Assembly: GCF_040436345.1 (NCBI RefSeq)
Contig: NC_133216.1
Location: 1,872,033 to 1,936,032 of the forward strand
DNA length: 64,000 bases
Origin: Pagrus major
Taxonomy: Eukaryota; Chordata; Actinopteri; Spariformes; Sparidae
Direction of reading: 5' to 3'
The notes under the pieces were generated by a model. That model saw nothing but the letters and a program-made list of their open reading frames with translations, did no database searches and was not told where the DNA came from. Positions within the stretch are counted from its first letter, which is position 1, and each line of letters starts with the position of its first letter. Below, one piece after another: positions 23,686-35,345 of this stretch. The position numbers were made by a program, and so were the translations under genes.

Positions 23686-24649
23686 ATGGCGTCAGACCCG
23701 CCCATCGTGACGGAGCAGGAGGAGCTACAGAGGAGAGCCAATCAGGTCACAGATGAGGTAAGAACTTAACTCTGCTGTAACCTTTTAGCGTTTCTGATCG
23801 TTTTGATCGTCACCTCACTAGCGAGGTTAGCCTAGCTTAGCTGGCTGCTAACATGAAGAAAAGCACTGTTTAGTCTATAAGCAACGAGGTTGGAGCTTTG
23901 CTGTGTACGTCAGTCAGACGTCATTATGGATCCCACTGGTTTTCTTGCAGTGTGTCTTTTTTTGTACGTGTTTTTCTCGGAGCTGATACAGCGGATTGTG
24001 AGCTGTAGTTCCCCCGGTAAACACACCGACCTCTTTGGCTGTCTTATCTGCAGTGTGCTGGACCAGCGGCAGGGCAGCCTGTCCCGTGTCCGTGTGGTGG
24101 GTTTGCCACCGGGCTGCCCTTGCTGCTGGTCCTTCGCCCGGCCTGTTTGCTCTTTCTGAACCAGCCCAGAAACACTCTTGCAGCGAAAAAGTGGTTTTGG
24201 AGGATGAGTGACACCGAGAGGAGCTGCAGCTGGGAGAATGGCCGAAGAGGTCGGTGTGTTTGCCGGGGAAACTACAGCTCATAAACCCACCTATCAGAAC
24301 TGCAAGTAAAACAGAGCTACACTACGAGTTCACCGTTTCAGCCGCACATAGAGAAGGCCACCATAAAGTAGCTAACTTGGCTAACGGTTGTCTAAGACGC
24401 TGTCGTGATATTACTTTCACTCAGCCGTATTCATAAAGATTCAAAATTATACCGGTGACAAGACGAACAACACACACAGGAGAAGAGATCAGAGCTACTG
24501 ATGTGAGCTACAGAGGAGGGGGAGGCGCCCCTTTAAGGACACCTGGCTCACCTGGTTACCATAGAGACGACTGGTCTCCTGGTGCAACAATCTGTAGGGA
24601 AACATCAGGCATGGATGAGCTCATACACTCAGTGTGTGGGGGCGGTGCT

Positions 24650-24705
<56 letters not shown>

Positions 24706-24801
24706 TCTGTGGGGTTTAAAGGCTACTGCAGGTCAAAGCCATTTGTAACCTCATCAACCCCTCTGTGGGGAAGTCCCGGAGGATTGACATGATATTTACA
24801 C

Positions 24802-24856
<55 letters not shown>

Positions 24857-25498
24857 ACACACACACACACCACACACAGCGAGGGGCGGAAAGACTGGAG
24901 GAGAGTATCCATGTGTGACTGTCAGTACAGTGTAAACGCAGATCGTTACGTCTGCTGTGTGTTGACTTTTATAAAGGTTCAGGGCAAAACAGCAGTTAAA
25001 GGTCCAATCTGTATATTTTTGACTGTGCGTGTACTCGTGAAATAAATGTCTATTTACATTTGCGTTCACTGAAACACGAGTTTGATTTAAAAACCTTCTG
25101 TGCATGTCAGTCAGTTTGTGATTGTGAAAATATCTTAAGCTTGTGTTCACCACGGACCTTATCGCAGGCATCAAACCAAAAAACTGACTCCAAGACGAGG
25201 AAACCCAGAAATGCTAACTCATTTCTGTGTTTTTGGAAGCTATTACTGTAATTACTGTCAGGAAAACTGAGAATAAATTATGAGGCATTTAAAATAACAT
25301 TTAGGCTGAGGAAATTAGATTATTTTTTACAAAATTTGGGGCAAGTTGTGGAAGTTTGAAGCAATTTCACTGCAGCAAACATGATAAAACAATTATTAAT
25401 GTAACTTGTTGAATGTTTTATCACTATGAATCTGACTGTAGTTTGTTGTGTTTCAGTCCCTGGAGAGCACGAGAAGGATGATGCAGCTGGTGGAGGAG

Positions 25499-25546
<48 letters not shown>

Positions 25547-28500
25547 ATATATGTGTATATATAGCCAGAGAACGAGTGAGAGAGAGAGCAAACCTCATCG
25601 TGAAGTTCATCCTCATTATCACGTCAGTGTCATCGTCTTTAAACAAGCTCTCTGTGTTTCCACTGTTGTTTCCACCAGAGGAAATGACCAAACATGTCTC
25701 AAGCAAATTATATTTTAAACAAGATGGATGCTGATTAACTCTGAGTTACTGGAAAATGATTGTGGGCTTTGACATATTGAAAACAAAAGTGGACGAGAGC
25801 GGAGACAACACAGCAGAGCACAGAGAGGAAAGGACAGCATCTTAATCAGTGAAGCCGAATATTACAAATGGATTATTTTTACATTCACCATTTTCAAAAC
25901 ACAAGATGAGTGTTTATATTGTCTGTCATCCAGGCAGCCTTTGGGTTCAGTTTATCTCTATAAAAACTAATGTACATGCTGCAGATAGACGATCTCTATC
26001 GTTGTGTTCGAGGACACTTGACCATCGTAGAGTTGATCTGAAACAGACGGCTGCCTGGAAGAAGTAAAATCAGCTTACTTGCAGATGGCAAACAGTAATG
26101 AATCGTGCATCTGTGTGGTTTATGTGCTCCTTTCTCCAGAGTAAAGATGCTGGCATCAGAGCTTTGGTCATGCTGGATGAGCAAGGAGGTAAACAGCTCT
26201 AGTTGATCTTTCCTTAAATACAACTTTTTTAGCCTTTTTCAATTACTTTAGAATAGAAAAGTCTGTTTCCAAGGAGGAAGGTAGGGAGCTTCAGGATATC
26301 TGCCCGTGGAGATCTCTATTATTTTATTCTCTGTGAGTCGTTCTGCAGGACAAAGAACAAACATGCGGGTCACACAGGCCCAGTTAAACACAAAGACAAG
26401 ATACAGGACAAGCTGCTTTCAGAGCTGTCCGGTTTACACATGTAGTGGTTTAACATGGCTGTTCCTGTTCTGCAGTGTTACACTTCAAGGAAGAAAATGT
26501 GTCTGCTTAAAGGTGTCATTTGTAAAATATGACCAGAATTCGAGGGTAGCTCCAAAAACATAGGGAGCAGCATATCACCTGAGTAACTGACAACTGCTGC
26601 TCTTTGCTAGTTATGCTTAGCTGTAACTAGCCACCGTTAGCAAATTGGCTCATGGCTCAGTTAGCCGTGGATTGGCCCAGGAGTTGGCGCGGACCGAACG
26701 CGGCCTGAGAGAAATGATGCACAGGAGTGGTACATTTTCAGATTCATTACCGGCAGCTGGTAAAGTTAGCTTCTCAATGCTTTTCCCGTCAGTCCACTGA
26801 AAGATGTATAAGCTTCAGTTAATCCACACTGAGAGGTAGCTGTCTCAACACAATGTCCACAATGTGTTTGAGACCTAAATGAGCTTTGATTTATGGGGAT
26901 TGTCAGCACTGTCTGAACACGTTGGTCTGAACACGCACTCGACCAATCAGATCAGTGGGTTTGTTGCACGCTGTCCGTCTCTGCTGTTTGTTACAACACC
27001 ATAAAACCCAGCACCATAAAACTCCTGTTCCTAACAGAGCAGTTGGAGCGTATTGAGGAAGGCATGGACTCCATCAACAGGGACATGAGGGAGGCAGAGA
27101 AGAACCTGACAGACATGGCTCAGTGCTGTGGTCTGTGTATCTGGCCAATCAGGAAGTAGGTCTGGTTTCCATCCAGGATCCGTGCCTTCACACGACCTCA
27201 GAAACCCAGTTCCATTAAATAAATATGGTGTTTATTGGGGTTTGGGTCCACAATAAGACCGCTATTTAGGGCATTTACACCACCCGTCCATGCATCTGTT
27301 CATCATTGTCCAATAAGACGGATGGTTTGTGACGCTTCAGTGTCTCCAACTGCTGTTCATTTGATCAGCAAATTAGATAAGTTACGTGCCAAAGTGTTGT
27401 TTGCAAACACGTTGTGCTCTCAGTCATTTCTGCACGACTTTACTACACTTTCCTTTATTCCACAACGGCCCCTCGAGCAGGTGTTTGGACGTAGTTACAC
27501 AAAATCTAAGAACAGCGATAGACGTTGCCCAGTAATTAAAATAAAACTCTGGATAAATATAAATAAAATAAAGATGTGAGAGTGACTTGATACTTGAGTA
27601 CATTTATTGCCAGAAAATTATGTTTGATACTTACAGTAGGCAACTTTTAATTTCAGATACTTTCAGACTTTTACAAGAGTTTTTCACAGACTTTCACTTT
27701 TTAACAAAATAATATTTTATCTTTACTTTTCCTCGAGTATGACTTTCAGGTACTTTTTACAACACTGAGGCTTAAAAGCAACTTAAATTTAACATAACAA
27801 AACATAATGGAACTGGGCACTGAGGCCAGAGTTGCAGGGAGCTGGCACAGCTCGGCATGGCACGGCCCTGTTAGCACAGCTATAGTTAGTGCTGAGTGAT
27901 GTTATTTATGATTTGAGAGTGAGTTTTTTATTTCAGTTGCTGGTGGCTGGTTTTTCAGTTCAGCTGTGAGGCTTTTAGGAATAATTTGGTGATTTTTTTT
28001 CCTGTGTTTGGATTTTGTTTCGCTCTCCTCCTCTGCTCCCCTCCAACATCCTCTCCCTTCATTCTGTCCATGCTCGCTCTTCTTCTCTTCACCGCCCTCC
28101 ATCCATCATCGTCCTACCTCTGTCATCCATACTGCCACATCATCTCCCCCTTATACTTCACCCCCTCTGTCATCCTTCTCCTTCCTGTCTTCCCACCTTC
28201 TTCTCCATGTCCTCCTTTCTTCTTCCTCTCCTCCTGCCTGCACCTCCGTCCTCCCCCCGTCCTCCTTCTCCTCTCATAGAGCAGTTGGAGCGAATAGAGG
28301 AGGGTTTGGATCAGATCAACTCTGATATGAAGGAGGCCGAGAAAAACCTGACCGACCTGGGCAAGTGCTGTGGCCTCTGCTCCTGTGATAAGTAGGTGGA
28401 GGGGTGTGTGTGTGTGTGCGTGTGTGTGTGTGTGTGCATGACTGGTACATTATTCTGAGGTAAGTATGTGATGATCAGTTATATATATATGTATATATAT

Positions 28501-31057
28501 TTTCCTCTGGCGAGCTTGATTAACGTTTTATTTAGTGTGTTTTACTGACAGGCTTGAATAAAAGTGTCCAAGATGTGCTCTGACATTTCAGAATTAATTT
28601 AAAGCCTCTCTCTATCATGCAACGCTATCAAACAGTAATGTTAGCGAGGAAGTGGTTTAATGCCAATGTCATTTCTAACAGTAGATCATCGGTTATCAAA
28701 TATGTAGTTTTATCTTGAAATAGGGACCGAAATTCTTCTGGATTTCACTGTTCAATGTGTCTCCAGTTGATCAATCAGGAAGCGGTGAATTAATAACGAC
28801 ATTCGAAGAGGTTGGTGTGTTTACCGGGGAAACTACAGCTCACAATCCGCTGCTGTCCATTTGTTTTACAAACCAACCGCAAGAAAAACACAGACACAAC
28901 CCGTTAACATCACACAATCAGCTCCATGAAAATCTCTGTCAGTTTTAAGACGCCTATCAGTTGAACTCTGTCGAAAAACTCGTTGGATGTATTTAGCACA
29001 GAGTACCAGGGCCAGGAAACAAAAAACAATTTACGCAAGCCAATCAGAGCCGGTGTAGCACAACAAAGTCGGAAATATTAACCATAAACACACTTTAAAA
29101 AAGACAAATAACAACACGACTAAACTACAGTAGCAGCACGAAAACCAAGGAGAAACGTTGTAATAAACACAAAACAGCGGACATGCTTATGTGGAATCAA
29201 GGGGTTAGCATGGCTTCAGAGGAAAATGGCCGCCAAGTGGATCTAGTCCATGCACATGGATAAAATACTTTGAGAAATACTTTCATGAATATGTGAGATT
29301 TGGCCAGAAACAATTGTTTTTCAAACTTGCCTCAGCTTTCTTTTGTTGCCTGCTTGCTTTGCTGCTGTAAAGATTTGCACCTGCTCAGACCTTCTTACAA
29401 AATGTTTTTGTCATCTCTAAGATATAAATACGCCACTGCTGCATCCATACTGATCTGTACCTAGCAGACACCAACAGACGTGCAGATTAGAGAAAGAAAG
29501 TCCAATAAAAAGCACATACTGTAGTGTGGCTGTTAGACCAGTGTGGGTACAATGTGGGTCTGCATCACATTTCAGTCATGAGGTCATCCTCTCTCTTTGT
29601 CTCTCTCAGACTGAAGGCCTTTGAGGAGAGCGGTGCGTACAAAGCAGTCTGGGGAGGAGCCTCGGGTCAGGACGGCGTTGTTTCCAATCAGCCGCCGTCA
29701 TCTCACGTGGTCGACGAGAGGGAGATAATGATCATGAGCGGAGGACACATACGGAGGTAGAGAGTAATAGAGTATAATGATGTGTGTTGTTGCTGGTTGG
29801 TGTGTCAAGTGAGGCAGCTGTGGTGTTGTTGTGAGTGTGTGTTTGCTCTCCTTTAGTACAGACTGACATGTAATACCACCAGTCATCAGTCATACAGGCA
29901 GCTGGCCAAACACTTTCACAAACACAGTTTACTCTGCTCTGTCTCAGAGTGACTAACGATGCCCGAGAGGACGAGATGGAGGAGAACCTGTCTCATGTCG
30001 GCAGCATCATCGGAAATCTGAAGAGCATGGCCCTGGACATGGGGAACGAGATCGATACGCAGAACGTGCAGATCGAACGCATACGGGGAAAGGTACTGCT
30101 GTCACATCACAACACGTTACAGCACCGTGTGTCATCGTGACGTCTCACAGTTTTATGTCACCGAATATCACCAAATACGTGAACAAACACCACTTCCTAT
30201 CACAGTGTGATGATCAGACAAGAGGTACCACCTAAAATAATTAAGAAAATACAAAAACAAAAACGAGAATGGCACTCAGTAGAGCGCATACCTCAGACAG
30301 GAGGCTCAGAGAGTTGCAGAGCTCGTGGCAGGCTGCTACATTTACTCCCTTTCTCCCAGTAGACCTGAGAGTCTCTGAGTCATTCTGGTGGAGTAACTCT
30401 GGGAATTATTGTGCAACTCCTGGCAGCATAGGGCTTTGTAGATAAGGGACGGTGGGTCACGTTTTCTTTTCTTCTCTCTTCAAGACATTTAGGGCTTGTT
30501 TTTGGATATGTAAGGGTCGAGGATATCAGCGTAATTCAGCTCTGAATGCAGAGTTTGGAGCTTTTCTCTGCACCCGGAGGAAACTTTTACAGAGCTCTGC
30601 ATGCAGGATTTGAATCGGATGTTTGTGCCATTTTGTCCAGGATTGTTTATCGGGGTTTTCGATAATGGATTTGAATATTTTGAGCCTGGTTCTAGTTGGA
30701 AGCTCAGTGTTGATTGAATCTATATCTTTCTTATATCCATATATCTATATCTTATCTACGCACAGGACTAAGACATACAGAACAAATGAAGGATTTCAAC
30801 TGACGCTCTGAAGCTCTGAGACTGAACAGTCTGTTTAATCTTCTTCAAACTGTGCGAGCGAGTCTCTTGCACAACCAACTTTGGGAAAAACTGTGATTTG
30901 ATTAGCTACTGCAATAAAGCCTGACTCTGAAAGACAGCTCCAGTGGTTCTTATTAACACCTCTTTTTTTCTGTCTTTCTCTCTTTCTGCAGGCCATCCTC
31001 AACGTGTCCCGCATCGACGCCGCCAACCAGAAAGCCAACAACCTCATGAAACGATAG
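23686..31057 (+). CDS. SNAP-25/SNAP-23 family Qbc-SNARE
   Basis: Coding exons: 23686-23757, 25457-25498, 26140-26188, then either 27038-27155 or 28280-28391, then 29610-29756, 29948-30092 and 30992-31057. With the first alternative exon the protein is 212 residues. The first SNARE motif has [20 protein letters not shown] with zero-layer Gln at residue 53 ([14 protein letters not shown]). The cysteine cluster CCGLC is the expected palmitoylation site that anchors these proteins to the plasma membrane. The second SNARE motif has [16 protein letters not shown] and [19 protein letters not shown] with the second zero-layer Gln. The family forms the Qbc part of exocytic SNARE complexes with syntaxin and [17 protein letters not shown] and IDTQN look SNAP-25-like, while CCGLC and [11 protein letters not shown] look SNAP-23-like, so I give no symbol. 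A donor immediately abuts (AC)n at 25499. Confidence 0.95.
23885..24440. mobile_element. Fold-back (inverted-repeat) element
   Basis: The arm around 23995-24045 ('gagctgtagttcccccggta', then 'aacacaccgacctcttt') is the reverse complement of 24244-24290 ('gaagaggtcggtgtgtttgc', then 'cggggaaactacagctc'). Inner arms also pair (24100-24130 with 24130-24190 region). A related single arm recurs at 28805-28850. No transposase is present. Confidence 0.7.
24652..24878 (+). repeat. Two (CA)n microsatellites
   Basis: Uninterrupted CA runs at 24652-24702 and about 24803-24850, the second continuing with single-base interruptions to 24878, in a SNAP gene intron. Confidence 0.95.
25499..25543 (+). repeat. 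(AC)n starting at a SNAP donor site
   Basis: The exon ends GAG at 25498 and the intron reads gt followed at once by about 21 AC units, so the donor is GAG|gtacac. Confidence 0.9.
27038..27155 (+). CDS. SNAP alternative exon, upstream version
   Basis: 118 bases, acceptor ctaacag, donor gtaggt. It completes the GAG codon of the previous exon and encodes [20 protein letters not shown], then [20 protein letters not shown]. The cysteine cluster has three Cys and ends in the unusual IWPIR. It corresponds in position to exon 5 of SNAP-25. Confidence 0.9.
27583..27770. repeat. Fragment of the 'acttaagtactttt' repeat
   Basis: Sequence such as 'ttgatacttgagtacattta' and 'ctcgagtatgactttcaggt' between the two alternative SNAP exons. 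Confidence 0.6.
28003..28279 (+). repeat. Long polypyrimidine tract before the second SNAP alternative exon
   Basis: About 275 bases dominated by C and T (CTCCTCC, TTCTTCC, CATCC units) end directly at the acceptor ctcatag of the exon at 28280. Three overlapping Pro/Ser-rich ORFs in it are composition artefacts. Confidence 0.85.
28280..28391 (+). CDS. SNAP alternative exon, downstream version
   Basis: 112 bases, same phases as the copy at 27038 and donor gtaggt. It encodes [20 protein letters not shown], then [18 protein letters not shown]. It is two residues shorter and keeps four cysteines. This version is the more typical of the family. The two copies are about 70 percent identical in protein. 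Confidence 0.92.
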
Positions 31058-32560
31058 ACGCGGCGCTCGTCCTTCTCGCTCTTACTCTACTTCATCCTAC
31101 TTGCAGTCGCTATGTTTTTGCGTGCCGTGCCAAAGTGCTGCCGCTTTTACTCTCTGCTTTACATAGGTCACTTTTTAAATCTAATATACTAATTATATAC
31201 TTGCTCTGGTCTTCTACGAGGTGTTCTGTATCTCTTTTCGCATGTTTATAGTATTCCTATTTATTCTCATAATACTCTGATAGGGGGAGTGATGTGATCC
31301 TAATATGACATAACGCCTTCGAAATGAGTCACAGAATTATTATAAGTCTATTTCCGTGGGGGGGTTTCGCAGCGAGCCCTCTGTCACTGTGCATTTCACA
31401 CTGCGTATTTCCCCTCCAGGTGGCCTCTGCCGTCACTCAGCAGCCAGTTAGAGGGAAGAAGGCTTTAATGATCCCTGCGGGGAAACTGGGTCACCGTCAC
31501 CACCGCCAGCAGTAGCAGCAGAGAGCAGAGTCACACTAATACATGAATCAAGAAAATTATCTCAGAAAAGGTGAACATGTGGAGACAAACACAGCGAAGA
31601 GCCAAGAAGTGGCCTTTTATCTCTACAACCGGACATCAGGGAAAAGACAGAATGACCCTGTGTGTGCAGAAAACATGAGGAAAAATTCATAGAGAGACAA
31701 AAATATATATACACACAACTATAAACAGGCAGTGTAAACACACCACTGTGCAACACACACCCATCCCCCCCCTTTCTCCAGCCTGAAACGCTGCACAGGA
31801 GGTGAAACACGTGCATGACGCGCCCCCTGCAGGCGCAGCCGGGTATTGCCCAGAGGAAGGAAACACGTATATTGTCCCCAGAGGAAGATCTCTGGCGACA
31901 CCAAGCGGACAGACGTGGAATCTGCTCCTCCTGGCCTCTCCATCTTCTCTCTCCTCCATGTTGATGTAAAATGGAGGTGAAAGTGACGATGGATCTGGTT
32001 GTTTGTCTGTCTGATCTCACCCCCTCATCTGAAGGGGGGGTTCTGGTCTCATGAAGGTCATGACTCAACATGAAATGCAGTTATTTTGTGCTTTTTGTGA
32101 CGTTTTTTTTTTTCCCATAATAGCCAGTTTACATAATGTTTTGGTTCGTGGCTGCTGTGGACGTGTTGGTTCTCCAGGTGTCATTACTGAGCTTGGTGGC
32201 GGTGTGCAGGACGACTGGAGGTCGGTTCCGGTGGTTTGTTTTGGATGGTGTGGGGGGGGATTAGCAGGACAATACAGCTCGTGACCTTTGCTGAACCAAA
32301 AGGCCTCAGCAGGTTTGCCAGAGAGCATGTTTACTGGTGTTTGTGTCATTAAATATGAACGTAATGAATAAAAACAGTGCCTATAATAAACATTGCGTGC
32401 ACGGCTTTGGCCTCATTAATTATGTGACGGCAGGGGGCGTGGCTGCGAGGGCCTCCAGCTTCCTCGTGAGGAGCTTTGATCTTCAGCTTCCTCGTGCAGA
32501 AACTCAAATGTGAGCTAATTGTGCAGATTTTAGTGAGTTTTGTGTGTTTTGCTGTGTTTG
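31058..32560 (+). other. Probable SNAP 3' UTR and spacer
   Basis: No further coding exon is convincing. ATAAA-type signals occur near 32366 and 32380 (AATAAAAAC, TAATAAACA). A minus-strand CTCF-like core, GCGCCCCCTGCAGG, lies at about 31820-31834. Confidence 0.5.
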
Positions 32561-32564
32561 GGCT

Positions 32565-33240
32565 GATTGGTGCACGCAGCCATGCGGGGCAGCTGCGGGA
32601 GGGGAGAGGGGGGCGGGGGGGGCAGCAGGATGAAAATGTTGCGCGTTCAAGGGAGGAAAAAAAAAAATCTCGCGCGCCGCGGAGTCTGCGCAGTGGCGCT
32701 CTTCTCGTCACTCCGAACTTTCGGGAGAATCACACGGAGGAAGGCGGGGAGGGAGAGGACAGCGCCATTTTCCTGGTAATCATTCTCCACACACACACTG
32801 AAACACTTTCCTTGCGTGTACTTTTTAACGCCGCGATTTATTCTCGCTAACGCACCGCACGCGGGGGGGGCGGTTTCACGTTAAAAAGCCGGTTTAGCTA
32901 CAATGCGGAAAAAACAAAACAGCGTCGCGACGAAGCTAGCAGGCATCTCGGCCACCGTTAGCTCGAGCTCAGCGCACAAACACAACTCCGCGCGTCTTTA
33001 AATCCGCGACGACTCCTCGTATCGTCGCCGCAGCTTCGCCGTTTCATTTTGTAAACGCAGCGGCGCCTCCGCGTTACGGACCGGGCGGAGATGGCGGAAC
33101 CAGTGGGCAGCTCCGCGTGCGAGCCGCCAGGCACGAGCGGCAGGGGGAAGAGGCAGGCACGAGCTCAACAAAGACAGCGAGGAGAGCGCCGCTGATTGGC
33201 TCAGACGGGCCACGTGGTCAGAACCGACGCAATGTTCGTT
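32565..33240. promoter_or_regulatory. CpG-rich island, likely promoter of the Myb/SANT gene
   Basis: CpG-dense sequence with YY1-like GCCATTTT (32764) and GAGATGGCGG (33088) motifs. The next plus-strand gene needs an upstream noncoding exon because its first coding exon has an acceptor at 36229. The direction of transcription is not proved. Confidence 0.6.
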
Positions 33241-34809
33241 TGGATCGTCTCATGTGCAGAAGAAGAAGTTCTGGACGGTCGATGTAATGTACGTGTTTAA
33301 CTCTGTACGGGCGTGTTGTGCTGAAATCACTGTTTCACTGTATTTAAAGACAATTACAGGGAAACTGTAGTTTGGGAGAAAAGATTCAAACTGGGCATTT
33401 TAATATTTACATTATTAATGAGATGATAATAATAATACAAACTCACATTTATCTATGTTTTCCCATAAGTGAATAAACAAGCTGTTCTCAGAGGGAAATA
33501 AGGTCCCAGAACACTGTATGATGCTAGAAAGGTGGCAGGGTCCGCCACATATAAACAATGTAAAACAGTATAAAACCGTGTTGTCCTTTTAAGGTCAGTT
33601 TGTATATTCAGTCATGAAAACAAAGAGAGTTTATGTGTTGTGTTTGTTTAGGCAGAAAGAAATCATCTTTATCTTCTCATTATCATTTCTTCCCCAAAAC
33701 TACAGAATGCTCCTTTAAAACAAACTGAAAAGAGAAGGGAAAATACACAAGTGTAATAATGTGACAATCTTTTTGTTATACATATTTAGATTTTTTGAGT
33801 GTGTCACATCATCTTAATGAAGGGCTCTTGTGAAAAATTAAACCTATTGGATATAGTTTTAACTCTATAAAGTGGGATAATGACACGGATTTTGGTTATT
33901 AAGTCAAAATGGACTCCCAGTCGCAGTACAACAACACCTCTCATCCTTGGGTGCAAAGCATATTTCCTTTATTTTACAGTCCAACCAGAAGGGGGCGGTG
34001 TCGCGACACAGGCTGAAGAAAAAACAAGATGTTCTCGGTCATTGCCCGTGAAAACACCTACAGCCCAGCCCTGCATGGTCCAGTCATGTCCTTACTTCTT
34101 GTACTTCCTGTTATTTTCAATTATCAGTATTTGTGTTGTTCTTTGTAGATGTTCTGCTACAGCGATGGCGTGCTCTCTCCTTTCTTGTGATCACAGTTTC
34201 TTTCCAGTGGAAACTACTTTGTTTTAAAAGTCAACTGGCTCAAACGAGCAGCTGTAGTGTTGGAGTTGCATGTTAAGACTCACAGGACGTAAGTGCCAAA
34301 ATTGTTGTGCTGCTTCTTATAGAGGATGAGTGGAGATATGTGACAGCTGAAAAGATATCAAATCTGCAAATCTGTACCTGTAATCACACCTGTATATTGA
34401 ATTGTTACCTGAAGTCGTCAGTGGCACACGATATGTGTGAAATGAGCACAGCAGTCATCGTGGGCCGATGTAGTAATGCTTGTGTTAATGTGTTGGACCG
34501 AGTCCGGCGAGGAGTTTTTGAGCCCATCACTTTGTGGCATCATTAAAACACGAGCTGCAGGCAAAGTCGACGTGCAGCTGCTGCCTGTGTAGTTGAGCAA
34601 TAATCTTGGGAAGAAGAAAAATGTCTGTCTCACAATTTTGTACTTGGGTTCTGGTGTATACTGCCACCAAGTGTCGGACAGGATGACCTACATGACAGGA
34701 ACCACCATTTTATTCAGCGTTGCCAAGTCATGAAAATTAGTAACATCTTTGAAAGTTTTTGAAAAGTCATGGAAGTGTCTCGGGTGAAACGGTATTAACT
34801 GATTCCAGG

Positions 34810-35131
34810 CAGGGTTCCCACATGTCCTGGAAAATCTTGTGTTGTCCTGGAACATTATTTAAACTCGTAGTGTAAAAAATGTGGATTTTTCTCAAAAGGA
34901 AACCAGTGAGTTGTTCGTTTTAAGACACTTGTCCAGCAACCCTTGGTTATCGGTGTTCAGGCAGCCATGGATAATACACTGTAATTCACAGGAGAAAAAA
35001 GGCAATAGGGTTATAATTTAATTGATTAAGGAACATATTGGTGTACGCGTGCGCTCCCTGTTTGTCGTACCAGCTAGATCATCGCTGAAAATGTCCTGGA
35101 AAAAGATCTGTAGAAAAGAGTGGGAACCCTG
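34810..35131. mobile_element. hAT-like MITE
   Basis: Terminal repeats CAGGGTTCCCAC (34810-34821) and GTGGGAACCCTG (35120-35131) are exact reverse complements of the type seen in hAT elements. The inner 'gtcctggaaaa' blocks near both ends also pair. No transposase, 322 bp. A clear 8 bp target duplication was not found. Confidence 0.75.
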
Positions 35132-35132
35132 C

Positions 35133-35345
35133 CAGGGCTGCAACTGGAGATTATTTTCACTGTCAGTTAATCTGCGGACTTTCTTCTTGGTTAATCGAGC
35201 TGTTGTTCGGTCGATAAAATGTCAGAAAATAGTGAAAAATGTCGAGCAGTGTTTCCCATTGCCCAAGATGACAACGTCTTTGTTTGTACACGACCCAAAT
35301 ATATTCAGTTTACTGTCATAGAGGAGGAAAGAAATCTGAAGATAT
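35133..35345. repeat. Dispersed teleost repeat
   Basis: Sequence of the form 'gctgcaact..agattatttt', 'ggtcgataaaatgtcagaaa' and 'gaaaaatgtcgagcagtgtt', then 'attcagtttactgtcataga', which I recognise as a common fish repeat. It directly abuts the hAT-like MITE. Confidence 0.55.

Noticed and set aside
28008-28325. Pro/Ser-rich ORFs before the second SNAP alternative exon
   Set aside because: They are read-through of a pyrimidine tract; only the part after the acceptor at 28279 is coding.
31422-31515. Possible extra SNAP 3' exon (acceptor ccctccag, ORF ending GHRHHRQQ)
   Set aside because: The frame already stops at 31055 with a family-typical C-terminus; no homology seen.
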